A stretch of DNA of 5,803 nt from Gemmatimonadota bacterium (lineage in GTDB: Bacteria > GCA-2686955). The notes beneath the pieces were generated by a model. The model saw only the letters and a program-made list of their open reading frames with translations, ran no database searches and was not told the origin of the DNA. The position numbers and the translations under genes are program-made. The stretch lies in contig JALXCG010000466.1 of assembly GCA_026991065.1 (NCBI GenBank), positions 1 through 5,803 on the forward strand, given 5' to 3'. Of this stretch, positions 5,281-5,803 are shown piece by piece. Position 1 is the stretch's first letter, and each line of letters opens with the position of its first letter.

Positions 5281-5357
5281 GCGTGACCAAAGCTTAACCA
5301 GGACGGTAGTTGATCGTCGAGGGGGGCCCACAAGAGTTGTGCAACCGATTTCGGAAG

Positions 5358-5803
5358 TTACCTCCCCGGCGCGGCCCACTCCGCGCTGGGGAAGTTGGGG
5401 ATGCCCCACTCGACCAGCGGATCGCCGATGGCGTCGATCCCCTTGACCGGACCATCGGTCACATCCACTCGCCCACTCATCACACCGGCGTAGAGAGCCA
5501 GCGGATCTTCATAGGTGAACGAGGTGGCCCCCCAGGCAACGCCGGCAAACGGCTGCGGAGCATAGTTGGTCGAGTCGAAGCCGAAGCTGTCATAGAAGCG
5601 ATAGAGGTAGGGGCCGACATTGCTCACCGCGTCATTGACAAAATTGGTGTAGCCGGGCCAGTACCAGCCCGAATCTACCTTGACCAGGGGGGAGAGCTTG
5701 CGCGTGAAGGTTCCAAAACCATCGCTGAAAAGAAAACCGGGGCCCGGCTCCACTGCGTTCTCACTCTGCATCAACTCTCCGTAGACCTTGTAGAACTGGT
5801 AAT
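5358..5803 (-). CDS. C-terminal part of an unknown aromatic-rich protein (5' end outside window)
   Basis: The frame is open from the window edge to TAA at 5360-5358, giving 147 residues that begin YQFYKVYGELMQ. No true start is needed inside the window: the reading frame already carries natural sequence upstream of the internal ATG at about 5771. The sequence is rich in Tyr, Phe, Trp, Gly and Asp (for example GWYWPGYTNFVND and GPYLYRFYDSFGFDS), has no cysteine and no long hydrophobic segment, and ends EWAAPGR. That composition suits a secreted or surface beta-rich protein, but I recognise no family. The stop is 91 bases before the regulator start on the same strand, so the genes could share a transcript, although no terminator or promoter could be placed between them. 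Confidence 0.75.
   Translation of the reverse strand, partial: YQFYKVYGELMQSENAVEPGPGFLFSDGFGTFTRKLSPLVKVDSGWYWPGYTNFVNDAVSNVGPYLYRFYDSFGFDSTNYAPQPFAGVAWGATSFTYEDPLALYAGVMSGRVDVTDGPVKGIDAIGDPLVEWGIPNFPSAEWAAPGR

Noticed and set aside
5267-5290. TTG start eight codons upstream for the regulator
   Set aside because: No good ribosome binding site precedes it, whereas AAAAGGAG is 6 bases before ATG 5266.
5291-5320. Minus-strand promoter TCGACG (17-18 base gap) TTAAGC/TAAGCT before the regulator
   Set aside because: The -35 candidate matches consensus at 4 of 6 bases but the -10 candidate at only 2 or 3, too weak to annotate.
5336-5345. GTTG-TG-CAAC dyad between the right-edge gene and the regulator
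   Set aside because: Arms of 4 bp are expected by chance; no second copy was seen.

Overview
This is a GC-rich bacterial window. It carries six protein-coding genes, two of them cut by the window edges, and there is no sign of rRNA, tRNA, CRISPR, insertion sequences or phage. The acyl-CoA-binding protein resembles the type found in proteobacteria, and three or four of the other genes encode exported proteins, which fits a Gram-negative, probably proteobacterial, chromosome. That placement is an inference from family resemblance and cannot be fixed from this sequence alone.

The left part (1-867) is on the plus strand. It holds the last 39 codons of an unrecognised gene, then a 90-residue acyl-CoA-binding protein with every ligand-contact residue conserved. 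A 373-base non-coding gap follows, with a T-run and several inverted repeats. Next on the plus strand (868-1839) is an exported formylglycine-generating-enzyme-like (SUMF1/FGE-sulfatase domain) protein that has only one of the two catalytic cysteines of true FGE.

Convergent to it on the minus strand (3737-1872) is an exported subtilisin-family (S8) serine protease. It has a complete Asp/His/Asn/Ser catalytic set and an extra C-terminal beta-rich module. The two convergent stop codons lie in the arms of one inverted repeat.

The right part (3948-5803) is also on the minus strand, read right to left. It holds the C-terminal part of an unknown aromatic-rich protein, then a 344-residue helix-turn-helix protein, then a 95-residue exported small protein whose start codon overlaps the regulator's stop (ATGA). 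The protease gene follows about 210 bases further on, behind its own ribosome binding site and a 5'-leader hairpin.

No pathway joining all of these can be demonstrated. The most system-like unit is the translationally coupled pair of putative regulator and small exported protein, next to an exported protease and an exported SUMF1-family protein. Any functional link among them is a hypothesis.
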